A stretch of 64,000 nucleotides of DNA, taken from contig CAZUXT010000009.1 of the NCBI GenBank assembly GCA_964624145.1, forward strand, positions 1 through 64,000, given 5' to 3'. Both the position numbers and the translations under genes were made by a program. The stretch is from WJMT01 sp964624145. Lineage in GTDB: Bacteria; Acidobacteriota; Aminicenantia; Aminicenantales; Aminicenantaceae. Below are positions 18,107 through 26,749 of the stretch, piece after piece (position 1 is the stretch's first letter; each line of letters begins with the position of its first letter). Under the pieces are notes generated by a model. That model did no database searches and was not told the origin of the DNA. It was given only the letters and a program-made list of their open reading frames with translations.

Positions 18107-20668
18107 TTATTCGTAGCGTAAAGAATCCACAGGATCTGAGTGGGCGGCTTTGAGTGCCTGGAATGTAACGGTGATTTGAGCGATGAAAAGAGAGAGAAGA
18201 GCTGTTCCCAAAAATATCGTCCAGGAAAGGGGAATCCTGTAAGGAAAGTCACTGAGCCAGTTGTGCATCAGAAAATAAGCCACAGGCCAGGCAATAACAT
18301 TGGCAATAAGAACCCATTTGGCATATTCTTTGGACAGCATAAAAATGATTTTGGTAACAGATGCTCCCAGAACCTTGCGGATGCCGATTTCTTTGGTCCT
18401 TTGCTCGGCCGTGAATGATGCTAGGCCAAAAAGCCCCAGACAGGAAATCACTATAGCCAGAAACGTAAAGGTCCTGACGATTCCCATTTCCCGTTCCAAA
18501 CCTCTATAAAGCCGGTCATAGTCTTGATCTAAAAATCTGTATTCAAACGGGAATTCCGGGTTGAATTTTTTTGCCGCTTCCTTTATGGAAGCAAGGGCTC
18601 CGGGGATATCTCCTGGATTCAAACGGATGAACATATAATTGTATTCGCGCATTTGAGGATTGTGATAAAGAAGAAGAGGGCCGATTTCCCTGTAGACAGG
18701 GGTGAAGTGAAAATCCTTGACTACACCTATGACTTGGAGTGCAAGTTCTCCTTGAGAAAGCCGGGCGCCGATAATGTTATCCAGGCCCATGATTTCAGCG
18801 AACCGCTCGTTAATCAGAACATTTGAACCGCTGTTCTCGGTTCCTTTGCGGAAGGATTCTCCTTGTGTGATTTCCATTTGGAATGTTTCCGGGAAATCAG
18901 GGTCCACACCAAAATAAGTGACCAAAGGATTAATATTGGGATCACGGCCTTCCCAATCCCAATCCTGTCCGTTGTTGTAGATGCCGGTGGGAGAATGAGA
19001 GGCCAGGGATATGTTTTTAATGCCCGGATCCTGTAGAAGTTCATGCTTCATGGATGCATAGCTCTTCTTTAAATTGCCTTCCACCCGGATATAAAGTAGG
19101 TGTTCTTTATCAAATCCGAGATTTTTATTTTTTATATATTTGACTTGATTGAAGATGACCAGAGTTCCGATAATCAACATCACAGAAAGAGAAAACTGCA
19201 CGACAACCAGAATTTTGCGGAAAAGATCTCCTTTTTTTCCTGAGATGCCTTTTCCTTTCAATACGGCAGCAGGCCGGAAGCTAGAAAGGAATACAGCCGG
19301 ATAGATTCCGGCTATGATTCCGGTAAGAACGGTCACAGCTAAGATGCCTAATATTATTTGTCCATTAACGAGGCTTAAAAAATACAGGGGTTTGCCGGTC
19401 AGTGTTCTGAAAAAGGGCATGAGAAGTCTCACCAAAATCAAGGCTGTAATAAGTGAAATAAAGGTAAACAGGACAGATTCTCCAAAAAACTGTTTGGTCA
19501 CCTGAGTCCTCCTGGCACCCACTACTTTCCGGAGGCCCACTTCTCTTGAGCGCTGAGAAGAGCGGGCTGTTGTCAGATTCATGAAGTTGATGCATGCGAT
19601 AATCAATATGAGAAAAGCAATAATGGTGAATATCCGGATCTGTCCTATCCTTCCCCAGACTTGAAGATAGACTTGACTAAAAGGATAGAGAAAGGGCTCT
19701 GAATTCGTTTCAGGTCTGGATTCCCTGATGCGGTTTGCGATTTTTTTATTAAATGATTCCAGGTTGAAATTTTGATCCACTTCAGCGTAGGTTCTGAAAG
19801 CAAGATTGTACCAGGTCTCGGTATAGCCCGGTCTCCATACAGTATTGGCAAATTCCAGGGGAATCCATACGCTGAAACGGATTGTAGAGTTATGAGGGAT
19901 GTCTTTCATCACTCCTACCACTTTGAAATCATACTCTTCATTAATGGTTAAGGTCTTTCCTACAGGATTGTCCCGGCCGAAATATTTATCAGCAACGCTT
20001 TCGGAAAGAACCAATACATTCGGCCCGGAAAACAGGTCTTCGATCCTTCCTTGGATCAGAGGAAAGGTGAAGATCTGGAAAATTTCCGGGTCTGCCATTT
20101 GTATGAGCTCTTTGAATTTCGTTTCGCCGCTGGTGAAAAGAAATTCTCCCTGACCATTGTTGAATCTGGCCGTATTGATGATTTCCGGATACTCGGCTTT
20201 AAGAGCAGGCCCTATAGCAGGGACAGAACCCATGCCTTCCTCAGTTTCACTCCCATAGTGCTGGATGTTCCGGACAACATAGAGTGAGTCAATCTTTTCA
20301 TGAAACTTATCAGTGCTCAGTTCATCCTGCACCCAGAAGAGGATCAAAATACAACAGGCCATGCCGAGAGCAAGACCTATGATGTTAAGGATCGAATAGG
20401 CTTTGTGCCTTCTGATATGACGAAAAGCGATTTTAAGATAATTTTTGAGCATAGCAAAACTCCAGTAAAAGAAATTTTTAATACTCAGAGGGATGACTTT
20501 TAAGACCTGTGACCAATACCAGAGAAAGGCCTTGAATGGTCCTTTTGTCATGAGTTCATACTGAAATCCCTCTTCAAAGTCTCCTAGTTTTTCACTTTGT
20601 TCTTCCCGGCGGAAAATGATTTTGAGCAGATGTTCCGCAAGACGGGGATGCCTTTTTAATTTGCTCAT
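18107..20668 (-). CDS. ABC permease (FtsX/MacB_PCD) with PadR-linked prefix domain
   Basis: An 853-residue protein in three parts: a short N-terminal permease-prefix domain (about 1-85; RHPRLAEHLLKIIFRREEQSEKLGDFEEGF), then two FtsX units each with a periplasmic MacB_PCD-like domain (anchors near FRHIRRHKAYSILNIIGLALG and QFSLSVMLIIGTLVIF, loops RSREVGLRKVVGARR and RTKEIGIRKVLGAS). No ATPase is encoded beside it, so a partner elsewhere is needed or the protein works alone. The start at 20668 is chosen because the prefix domain normally opens near P-x-x-A-E-x-L-L; ATG at 20710 is the alternative and overlaps PadR. It follows PadR by 8 bp. Confidence 0.9.
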   Translation of the reverse strand: MSKLKRHPRLAEHLLKIIFRREEQSEKLGDFEEGFQYELMTKGPFKAFLWYWSQVLKVIPLSIKNFFYWSFAMLKNYLKIAFRHIRRHKAYSILNIIGLALGMACCILILFWVQDELSTDKFHEKIDSLYVVRNIQHYGSETEEGMGSVPAIGPALKAEYPEIINTARFNNGQGEFLFTSGETKFKELIQMADPEIFQIFTFPLIQGRIEDLFSGPNVLVLSESVADKYFGRDNPVGKTLTINEEYDFKVVGVMKDIPHNSTIRFSVWIPLEFANTVWRPGYTETWYNLAFRTYAEVDQNFNLESFNKKIANRIRESRPETNSEPFLYPFSQVYLQVWGRIGQIRIFTIIAFLILIIACINFMNLTTARSSQRSREVGLRKVVGARRTQVTKQFFGESVLFTFISLITALILVRLLMPFFRTLTGKPLYFLSLVNGQIILGILAVTVLTGIIAGIYPAVFLSSFRPAAVLKGKGISGKKGDLFRKILVVVQFSLSVMLIIGTLVIFNQVKYIKNKNLGFDKEHLLYIRVEGNLKKSYASMKHELLQDPGIKNISLASHSPTGIYNNGQDWDWEGRDPNINPLVTYFGVDPDFPETFQMEITQGESFRKGTENSGSNVLINERFAEIMGLDNIIGARLSQGELALQVIGVVKDFHFTPVYREIGPLLLYHNPQMREYNYMFIRLNPGDIPGALASIKEAAKKFNPEFPFEYRFLDQDYDRLYRGLEREMGIVRTFTFLAIVISCLGLFGLASFTAEQRTKEIGIRKVLGASVTKIIFMLSKEYAKWVLIANVIAWPVAYFLMHNWLSDFPYRIPLSWTIFLGTALLSLFIAQITVTFQALKAAHSDPVDSLRYE

Positions 20669-20676
20669 TTTTTGTT

Positions 20677-20997
20677 TTATGTCAGTACCTTCTTGGGGAC
20701 TTTTTCCCATATGTTCTCATAGACTCTTCGAATCTCCAAAAGGGCTTCTTTTCCCTCGTCGGTTATTTTGTACAGGTACTTGTGTCTTCCTCCCCGTTCA
20801 GGGGTGCTTTCTCCTTTGTGTTTGATCAGATATCCTTTATGAGTCAGTTTGTTCAACGGATCATAAATCTGGGCCAGAGACCACTTCACTCCTGTTGCTT
20901 CATGGATAAGTTCCCTTATGGATATCCCATAAGCATTTTCTTCCAGTTTTAAAACACTCAGAAGTATGATTTCCTCAGCTCTGGATAAAAGTTTCAT
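20677..20997 (-). CDS. PadR-family transcriptional regulator
   Basis: A 106-residue winged-helix protein of the PadR group: MKLLSRAEEIILLSVLKLEENAYGISIRELIHEATGVKWSLAQIYDPLNKLTHKGYLI is the typical winged-helix core, and ERGGRHKYLYKITDEGKEALLEI is the wing followed by the dimerising C-terminal helix (short form). AGAGG precedes the start. It is encoded with the permease carrying a permease-prefix domain, an arrangement known for PadR-controlled FtsX exporters. Likely it represses its own operon; a candidate operator lies at 21033-21047. Confidence 0.92.
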   Translation of the reverse strand: MKLLSRAEEIILLSVLKLEENAYGISIRELIHEATGVKWSLAQIYDPLNKLTHKGYLIKHKGESTPERGGRHKYLYKITDEGKEALLEIRRVYENIWEKVPKKVLT

Positions 20998-21032
20998 GAT
21001 AGGCCTCTTTTTTTCTTTGTTTTGTGTGCATT

Positions 21033-21047
21033 TATCGAAATCCGATA
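21033..21047. promoter_or_regulatory. Candidate PadR operator (inverted repeat)
   Basis: The 15-mer TATCGAAATCCGATA has perfect 5-bp arms (TATCG / CGATA) and lies 36-50 bp upstream of the padR-like start. Its size and place suit an autoregulated repressor site. No experiment or second copy supports it. Confidence 0.5.
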
Positions 21048-21181
21048 CATATATACATACGCAGAAGGTTTCAAAAAGGTTGCCCGAAAAAAAATTCCGG
21101 GTGTCTTGGTTTTTAAATGGACTTTGGATTTACAATAGATATAATGAAAAAGACTGAGAAGAAGAAGGAGGTCTGATTGTC

Positions 21182-23335
21182 ATGAAACGATTCCAGTATT
21201 GTCTGATATTCATACTCATATTCAGCTTGGCGCTTGTATCCTGGGCTGATGAAGGGATGTGGATGCCCCATCAGATGAAAGGTCTTAAGCTCAAGGCAAA
21301 AGGACTGAAAATGAACCCAGACGACCTGTACAGGGAAGATGGGACTGGGTTGATGAGCGCAGTGGTGAATTTGGGAGGGGGGACTGGAGAATTCGTAAGC
21401 TTTGAAGGATTGATCCTCACCAATCACCATGTGGCTTTTGGCGCGCTTCAAAGAGCCGCCACAAAGGAGAAGGATTACATCCAGGATGGATTTATTGCCT
21501 GGACAAAAGAAGAGGAGATCCCGGCCCAAGGATATATTGCGGATGTTCTGCTGGGGTATGAAGAGGTCACAGACAAAATCATAGCAGAGATAAAACCGGA
21601 TATGACCTATAGAGAAAAATACGAAGCCATTGATAAGGCAGAAAAGAAGCTCATAGCAGAAGCTGAAAAAGAGGGAGAAGATATCAGAGCCAGTGTGGCA
21701 GCCATGTACAGCGGGAATCAATACTATTTATTCCGGTTCAAGCGCATAAAGGACATCCGTATCGTCTATGCTCCTCCAAGGGATCTGGGTAATTTTGGAG
21801 GGGATATTGATAACTGGATGTGGCCGAGACACACATGCGACTTCAGCTTTTTGAGAGCGTATGTATCTCCGGAGAATAAAGGAGTGGATTACAGCAAAGA
21901 CAATGTTCCGTATCAGCCGAAATCAGTGCTTAAGATCTCTACAAAAGGATTTAAAGAAGGGGAATTTTCTTTTGTGATGGGCTATCCCGGGAGGACGTAC
22001 AGAAACAGCACACTCGCAGAGCTTAGTCTTGACCTGAGAAACATGAAAGAAAGAATGGACTTGTATAAGGATATCATTGCTTTCTTCGAACAAGCAGGCA
22101 AAGACGACAGAGAGGTGCAGATCAAGTATGCCAGCCTCATCAAAGGCCTGAACAATGGCCTTAAGAACTATCAGGGTAAATTTGAGGGAATAGCCAGAAT
22201 CAATTTGCTTGAGACAAAAGAAAACCAGGAAAAGAGTTTTATGGAGTGGGTGAAGGATAAGCCGGAAAGGGAAGAACTGTACGGCAATGTACTTGAGGGC
22301 ATCTCCGTTTTCATGGAAAATTATGCAGCCTTTGATAAGAAAAACACACTTCTGGGAAGGATGGTCAGCTCTTATTTCGGATCCGCTCTCCTATCGCAGG
22401 CCTATACCATTTTTCGTACGGTTGAGGAGAAAGAAAAACCGGACATGGAAAGGGAAACGGCATATCAGGAGAGGAATATTCCTTTAATAAAGATGCGGAT
22501 CCAGCTTGCTGACAGAGGATTTGACCTGGAAGCGGACAGGGCTTTTTTCAAGCACCAGCTAAAAAAGCTTAAAGATTATCCTGAGGAACAGATACCGAAC
22601 GCGTTAAAGGAGCTTGTATCCAAAGGATCCGGAAAGGCTATTGATGACTTTGTGGATACCCTCTATAACAACACCATTCTTGCTGATACGAAAAAAAGGC
22701 TCGAGCTTATTGATATGACGAGAGAAGAACTTATGAAAATCAAAGACCCACTTATCCAACTGGCTTCAGAACTTGAAAAAGAGATGGAAGAGCTCAGAGA
22801 AAAAGAAAAAGCTCTGGGACAGGAAAGGCAGGAACTCAAGAAAGCCTATCTGTCTGGCCTTCTGGAGAAGGAGGAGGGGAGAATCGCACCAGATGCCAAC
22901 TCGACCATTCGTTTCACTTACGGATTCATTGAGGGCTACAGCCCCAGAGATGCAGTGTATTATGAATCCCAGACCACGTTGAGCGGTGTTCTGGAAAAAG
23001 ATACCGGAGAATTCCCGTTCCGGGTACCTGAGAAGATCAAAGAACTCTATGAATCCAGGGATTACGGGCTTTATGAAGACAAGAAGCTCAATGATATCCC
23101 GGCCTGCTTCTTGAACACAACCAGTGTGACCGGAGGGAATTCCGGCTCTCCAACTCTTAATGCCAGAGGCGAACAGATAGGTATTATCTTTGATATGACC
23201 TATGAGAGTGTGACCGCTGATTATTATGAGGTTCCGGAGCTGCAGCGGACCATCAGTGTGGATATACGGTATGTGCTTTTTGTTACAGAGAAATTTTCAG
23301 GAGCCGAACACATTATAAAAGAGCTGGGTTTGTAA
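21182..23335 (+). CDS. S46 family dipeptidyl-peptidase (DPP7/DPP11-like)
   Basis: A 717-residue periplasmic serine peptidase releasing dipeptides from N-termini of oligopeptides. Signal peptide 1-22. The catalytic triad is visible as His83 (TNHHVAFG), Asp220 (RHTCDFSF) and Ser654 (GGNSGSP). N-terminus-binding residues are Asn211-Trp212 (DIDNWMWPRH) and Asp671. The residue after Asp671, which decides the S1 pocket in this family (Gly in DPP7-type, Arg in DPP11-type), is Met672 (IIFDMTYES), so specificity is not the standard one. AAGGAGG precedes the ATG. It is divergent from PadR and ends 9 bp before the convergent lactate permease. Confidence 0.95.
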   Translation: MKRFQYCLIFILIFSLALVSWADEGMWMPHQMKGLKLKAKGLKMNPDDLYREDGTGLMSAVVNLGGGTGEFVSFEGLILTNHHVAFGALQRAATKEKDYIQDGFIAWTKEEEIPAQGYIADVLLGYEEVTDKIIAEIKPDMTYREKYEAIDKAEKKLIAEAEKEGEDIRASVAAMYSGNQYYLFRFKRIKDIRIVYAPPRDLGNFGGDIDNWMWPRHTCDFSFLRAYVSPENKGVDYSKDNVPYQPKSVLKISTKGFKEGEFSFVMGYPGRTYRNSTLAELSLDLRNMKERMDLYKDIIAFFEQAGKDDREVQIKYASLIKGLNNGLKNYQGKFEGIARINLLETKENQEKSFMEWVKDKPEREELYGNVLEGISVFMENYAAFDKKNTLLGRMVSSYFGSALLSQAYTIFRTVEEKEKPDMERETAYQERNIPLIKMRIQLADRGFDLEADRAFFKHQLKKLKDYPEEQIPNALKELVSKGSGKAIDDFVDTLYNNTILADTKKRLELIDMTREELMKIKDPLIQLASELEKEMEELREKEKALGQERQELKKAYLSGLLEKEEGRIAPDANSTIRFTYGFIEGYSPRDAVYYESQTTLSGVLEKDTGEFPFRVPEKIKELYESRDYGLYEDKKLNDIPACFLNTTSVTGGNSGSPTLNARGEQIGIIFDMTYESVTADYYEVPELQRTISVDIRYVLFVTEKFSGAEHIIKELGL

Positions 23336-23344
23336 ACAAATTTC

Positions 23345-25012
23345 TCATAATAAATAAACCGCAGCAAGGCCCAAAATTCCGACAACAACCACATAATAAA
23401 CAGTGGGCAAAATGGTTTTGCGAAGGATGGATCCTTCCTGGCCTAAAATGCCTACAGTGGCTGAAGCAGCCACCACGTTGTGGATAGCCACCATGTTGCC
23501 TGCAGCCGCGCCCACAGCTTGAAGGGCGACGACCACTGCCCCTGATATCATCAGTGTATCCGCCACACTGAACTGGAACAGACTGAACATGAGATTGCTC
23601 ACTGTGTTGCTTCCGGCAATAAAAGCTCCAAGAGCTCCAATGGATGGTGCAAAAAGAGGCCAGATTTTTCCCACATTTGCAGCCACCCATTGGGCCATAG
23701 CCACGGGCATGCCGGGCAGTCCTGCGGCATTAATGCCTGAGTTCATATAGATTCTGACCATGGGTACGGTGAAAATCAAAACAAAGCCAGCGCCTAAGAG
23801 CATTCGGCTCGACTCAGTGAGGGCGGCCCTGAAGCTTGAGATCTTCATTCGATGGATAAGTAACGTCAATAGAGACACACCGATAAGAATGGTTCCGGGC
23901 AGATACAATGGAGTTGTGGAAGGAGTGATCCCGGTTTCAAACACATCGCTCCATTTTATACTCACTGACTGGAGAAAATGGCCTACCGGAAAATGGGGAA
24001 GACGTGTAAGCACCAGAATAACGGCCATTAAAATATAGGGAGTCCAGGCAAGCCAGTCAGGCAGTGTTTTTCCAGTTTGGCTGTCCAGATTCACATCAAT
24101 GGTCCCTTTCCATTTAGAATCCCATTCACTTTGAGGAGAGAAATCCCAATGGTCTTTAGGAAGCAGAAATTTTTTCTTGGCAGCAAAGGTAACCAGAGCA
24201 AGCCCAAAAAGAGCCCCTAGTAATGAGGGGAATTCAGGGCCTAGTAAGAGGCCGGTTAATGTGTAGGGAATAGTGAAAGCCAGTCCGCTGAACAGAGCAA
24301 ACGGAAATATAGAAATCCCTTCTGACCAGGATTTTTTTGAGCCAAAAAAACGGGTCAGCATAATAATCATGAGAAAAGGAATCAAAGTTCCTGTGATGCC
24401 GTGGAACAGAGCTGAATGGGCTGTAATGGTTTGCAGATAACTGTCAAAATCGGTACCTGCGGCTTTGAGTTGGGCCATGACCTCAGGATTCTGGAGGCCG
24501 CCCCTCACCCCGATCAATATGGGTGTACCGCAAGCTCCAAAAGTAACGGCAGTGGATTGGGTCATCATCCCGATCATAACGGCGGCCATGGCTGGAAAGC
24601 CCAGAGCTACCATAAGAGGAGCGGCGATAGCTGCGGGAGTGCCAAATCCAGCGGAGCCTTCAATAAACGAACCGAAAAGCCAGGCAATGATTATGACTTG
24701 AACCCGGCGGTCAGGGCTGATGTTTGTGAAACCTCTGCGAATAGAAGATAAAGCCCCGGAATGCTTTAGAGTGTTTAATAGAAGGATGGCACCGAAAATA
24801 ATCCAGAGTATGTCAAAGGTAATGAAGAGGCCCTGTATAGTGGAAGCAGCCACTCGAGCCAAATCGACCCTCCAGATGGTCAGGCTTAACAAAACGGTCA
24901 AAGCAAAGACCATGGGCATAGCTTTTTTTGCAGGAAGACGAAAACCAACAAGAAGGACCGCTGCCGCCAGAATTGGAATAAATGCCAAAAAGGCTTGAAC
25001 AGGGAGACTCAT
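23345..25012 (-). CDS. L-lactate permease (LctP/LldP family)
   Basis: A 555-residue inner-membrane carrier of the LctP family, importing lactate or glycolate with protons, or exporting it. About 13 transmembrane helices cover the sequence. The conserved block IEGSAGFGTPAAIAAPLMVALGFP, with MTQSTAVTFGACGTPILIG following and the repeat GSNTVSNLMFSLFQF near the C-terminus, are the two diagnostic re-entrant repeats. AAGGAG stands 13 bases before the start. No lactate dehydrogenase gene is adjacent, so direction and physiological role are open. It converges with the S46 peptidase gene. Confidence 0.93.
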   Translation of the reverse strand: MSLPVQAFLAFIPILAAAVLLVGFRLPAKKAMPMVFALTVLLSLTIWRVDLARVAASTIQGLFITFDILWIIFGAILLLNTLKHSGALSSIRRGFTNISPDRRVQVIIIAWLFGSFIEGSAGFGTPAAIAAPLMVALGFPAMAAVMIGMMTQSTAVTFGACGTPILIGVRGGLQNPEVMAQLKAAGTDFDSYLQTITAHSALFHGITGTLIPFLMIIMLTRFFGSKKSWSEGISIFPFALFSGLAFTIPYTLTGLLLGPEFPSLLGALFGLALVTFAAKKKFLLPKDHWDFSPQSEWDSKWKGTIDVNLDSQTGKTLPDWLAWTPYILMAVILVLTRLPHFPVGHFLQSVSIKWSDVFETGITPSTTPLYLPGTILIGVSLLTLLIHRMKISSFRAALTESSRMLLGAGFVLIFTVPMVRIYMNSGINAAGLPGMPVAMAQWVAANVGKIWPLFAPSIGALGAFIAGSNTVSNLMFSLFQFSVADTLMISGAVVVALQAVGAAAGNMVAIHNVVAASATVGILGQEGSILRKTILPTVYYVVVVGILGLAAVYLL

Positions 25013-25207
25013 TTTGTTTCAGTAACTCCTTAGATGATTATAAATACAATTTATCAAAAACCCTGATTGAAATGAAGCGGCAATTTCAAGGGATTGCCCC
25101 TTTTGTCAGCCATCACGCCCATAAAAAAACAGAAGGTTATTGAATGGATTCTTTCAGTTTGTTCTGATATTATCTGGTTTTGCCATAATGATACATAGAG
25201 ACCTTAG

Positions 25208-25369
25208 TTGATGGGTATTCTTTTTAGCGGAGTGGCTGGTATTATGGTCTACATAGGTTTGGATGAGCTGCTGCCTACCAGCAGGGCTTACGGCAAGGGG
25301 CATGACAGTATTTTAGGCTTGGTGAGCGGAATGCTGGTCATGGCCTTGAGCCTGCTGTTGATGAGATAG
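25208..25369 (+). pseudogene. C-terminal remnant of ZIP metal transporter (ZupT-like)
   Basis: Reading in frame from TTG 25208 or ATG 25211 to TAG 25367 gives about 53 residues that match the end of ZupT: the helix phrase GVAGIMVYIGLDELLPTSR with its conserved Asp-Glu-Leu-Leu-Pro, then YGKGHDSILGLVSGM and a last hydrophobic helix. A stop (TAG 25205) blocks the frame upstream and I find no ZupT likeness in other frames before it, so only the last two helices remain. It sits in a 537-bp gene-poor stretch (25013-25549) between the lactate permease and the CPBP protease; the rest of that stretch shows only AT-rich DNA and a small open frame at 25478. Confidence 0.75.
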
Positions 25370-25477
25370 TACATTTGTCTCATTTTTGATAATTAGTATG
25401 TTCGTCCTATAGAAAGGGCTGTCTTTTCTGTGGTAAAAATGTTTTCTGAAGAAAAATCAACACGAGGAGACTGAAAA

Positions 25478-25537
25478 ATGAGAAAAAAAAATCAGTTTAT
25501 GCTGGATTATCTCAGGGAGCTGGGCAACGATCAATAG
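25478..25537 (+). CDS. Possible 19-residue leader or microprotein
   Basis: A short frame encoding MRKKNQFMLDYLRELGNDQ has a good ribosome site (GAGGAG, 8 bases before the ATG) and stops at TAG 25535-25537, immediately before the GTG at 25538 and 12 bp before the preferred ATG of the CPBP protease. This touching arrangement is like a leader peptide that couples translation. The peptide is basic at its start and acidic at its end. It may equally be a chance frame or a gene remnant. Confidence 0.35.
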   Translation: MRKKNQFMLDYLRELGNDQ

Positions 25538-25549
25538 GTGACGGGACGG

Positions 25550-26605
25550 ATGAAAAAAATAAAAATAAAGCGGGTCTTTGTTTTCCTTTTCTTTACTTTT
25601 CTCTTATCTTGGGGTTTTGACTGGTTGGTCATAGGCCTTGGAGGATCCGGCGCTTTCCGCAGCCTGAGCATGAGTCCATGGGGTATGCTTGTTCCTGCTC
25701 TGGTCGCCATTGTTCTCCAGATGTTTTTCTATAAAGACAGCCCTATATATTATCAGACCTATAAAGAAAAGCCGCGCTGGATCTTTTTAGGTTTCATGAT
25801 CCTTACTGTAGTTTATGGGATTCTGACACTTCTTGCAGTATTTAACCCGGGATCCGGACAGATCTTCCAGGGTCTGGGAGCCCTCCTGTTTACGCTTTGG
25901 ATTTTAGGGGTGTTTTTTATTCGCGGTCAAAGCAGTGAGGGGGCATTTGAACGGGCCGGATTGAAGCTGGGAAATGTGAAGATAGCGCAGCGTTTTATAG
26001 GGGGTATCCTGCTGTTTTTTCTCCTGCAGGCTGGTTTTAATCTCATTTTCAAGCTGGGTCCTTTTGTGGGCAGGATTGAACGCATATACGGCCTGCCCAT
26101 CCCCTCATCTTTATATGTTCCGGCCCTGATCGTTCTATTTGTTCTGGTTGCTGTTATCGGAGTGCCATTAAGCGGAATAGCCGGGGTTTTCGGTGAAGAG
26201 TACGGCTGGCGCGGTTTTTTGCAGTCTGAATTAACCAAGCTCGGGAATCTCAAAGGGGTTCTGTTGGTTGGTTTGATCTGGGGAATTTGGCATTTTCCCA
26301 TTATTTTAAGAGGCATCCATACCTATCCGCCGTCTGTTTTGGGTCTTTTTTTAGGGGTGATATTTTTTGTATTATGGGGAATCATTCAGGGTTATGCGGT
26401 GATCAAAACCGGAAGCATCTGGGTTGCTGCCTTTATGCACGGTCTGGTGAACAGTGTGTACGGTTTTATGCTTTCGTATGTGGTGAGACCTGAAAACAGG
26501 GTTTTTTCTTTCGGACTGGGAATTTACGGCATAGTCTGTCTGCTGATTGTGGTGGGATGGATTCTCCGGGATCCGGTCTGGAAAAAAGAAAACAAAGGGA
26601 TATAA
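25550..26605 (+). CDS. CPBP intramembrane metalloprotease (CAAX/Abi family)
   Basis: A 351-residue, eight-helix membrane protein. The CPBP signature is complete: EEYGWRGFLQ (Glu-Glu-x-x-x-Arg), the first histidine in IWGIWHFPI and the second in AAFMHGLVNS. Family members cut near the cytoplasmic or lumenal membrane face, but some only bind partners; bacterial roles include processing and bacteriocin immunity. Start at ATG 25550 is preferred because AGGTGA lies about 9 bases before it; GTG 25538 would add four residues. No bacteriocin gene is near. A 19-codon frame lies directly upstream. Confidence 0.92.
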   Translation: MKKIKIKRVFVFLFFTFLLSWGFDWLVIGLGGSGAFRSLSMSPWGMLVPALVAIVLQMFFYKDSPIYYQTYKEKPRWIFLGFMILTVVYGILTLLAVFNPGSGQIFQGLGALLFTLWILGVFFIRGQSSEGAFERAGLKLGNVKIAQRFIGGILLFFLLQAGFNLIFKLGPFVGRIERIYGLPIPSSLYVPALIVLFVLVAVIGVPLSGIAGVFGEEYGWRGFLQSELTKLGNLKGVLLVGLIWGIWHFPIILRGIHTYPPSVLGLFLGVIFFVLWGIIQGYAVIKTGSIWVAAFMHGLVNSVYGFMLSYVVRPENRVFSFGLGIYGIVCLLIVVGWILRDPVWKKENKGI

Positions 26606-26671
26606 CCACATATATTTCTGCTCTGCAACTTTTTTTCTTAACCGCTTTTTAACAAATCTTTTACATCCTCC

Positions 26672-26689
26672 TGACAACTTAGTGTGTCA
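26672..26689. promoter_or_regulatory. Possible operator, 5-bp-arm inverted repeat
   Basis: TGACAACTTAGTGTGTCA has arms TGACA and TGTCA and lies 61 bp before the epimerase start at 26750, in the only non-coding region upstream of that operon. Arms of 5 bp can occur by chance. Confidence 0.25.
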
Positions 26690-26749
26690 ACCCTCCTAGA
26701 TTAAGTGTAGGTACCTGAAAAAGGGAAAAAATCTTAGGAGGTGTGTGAA

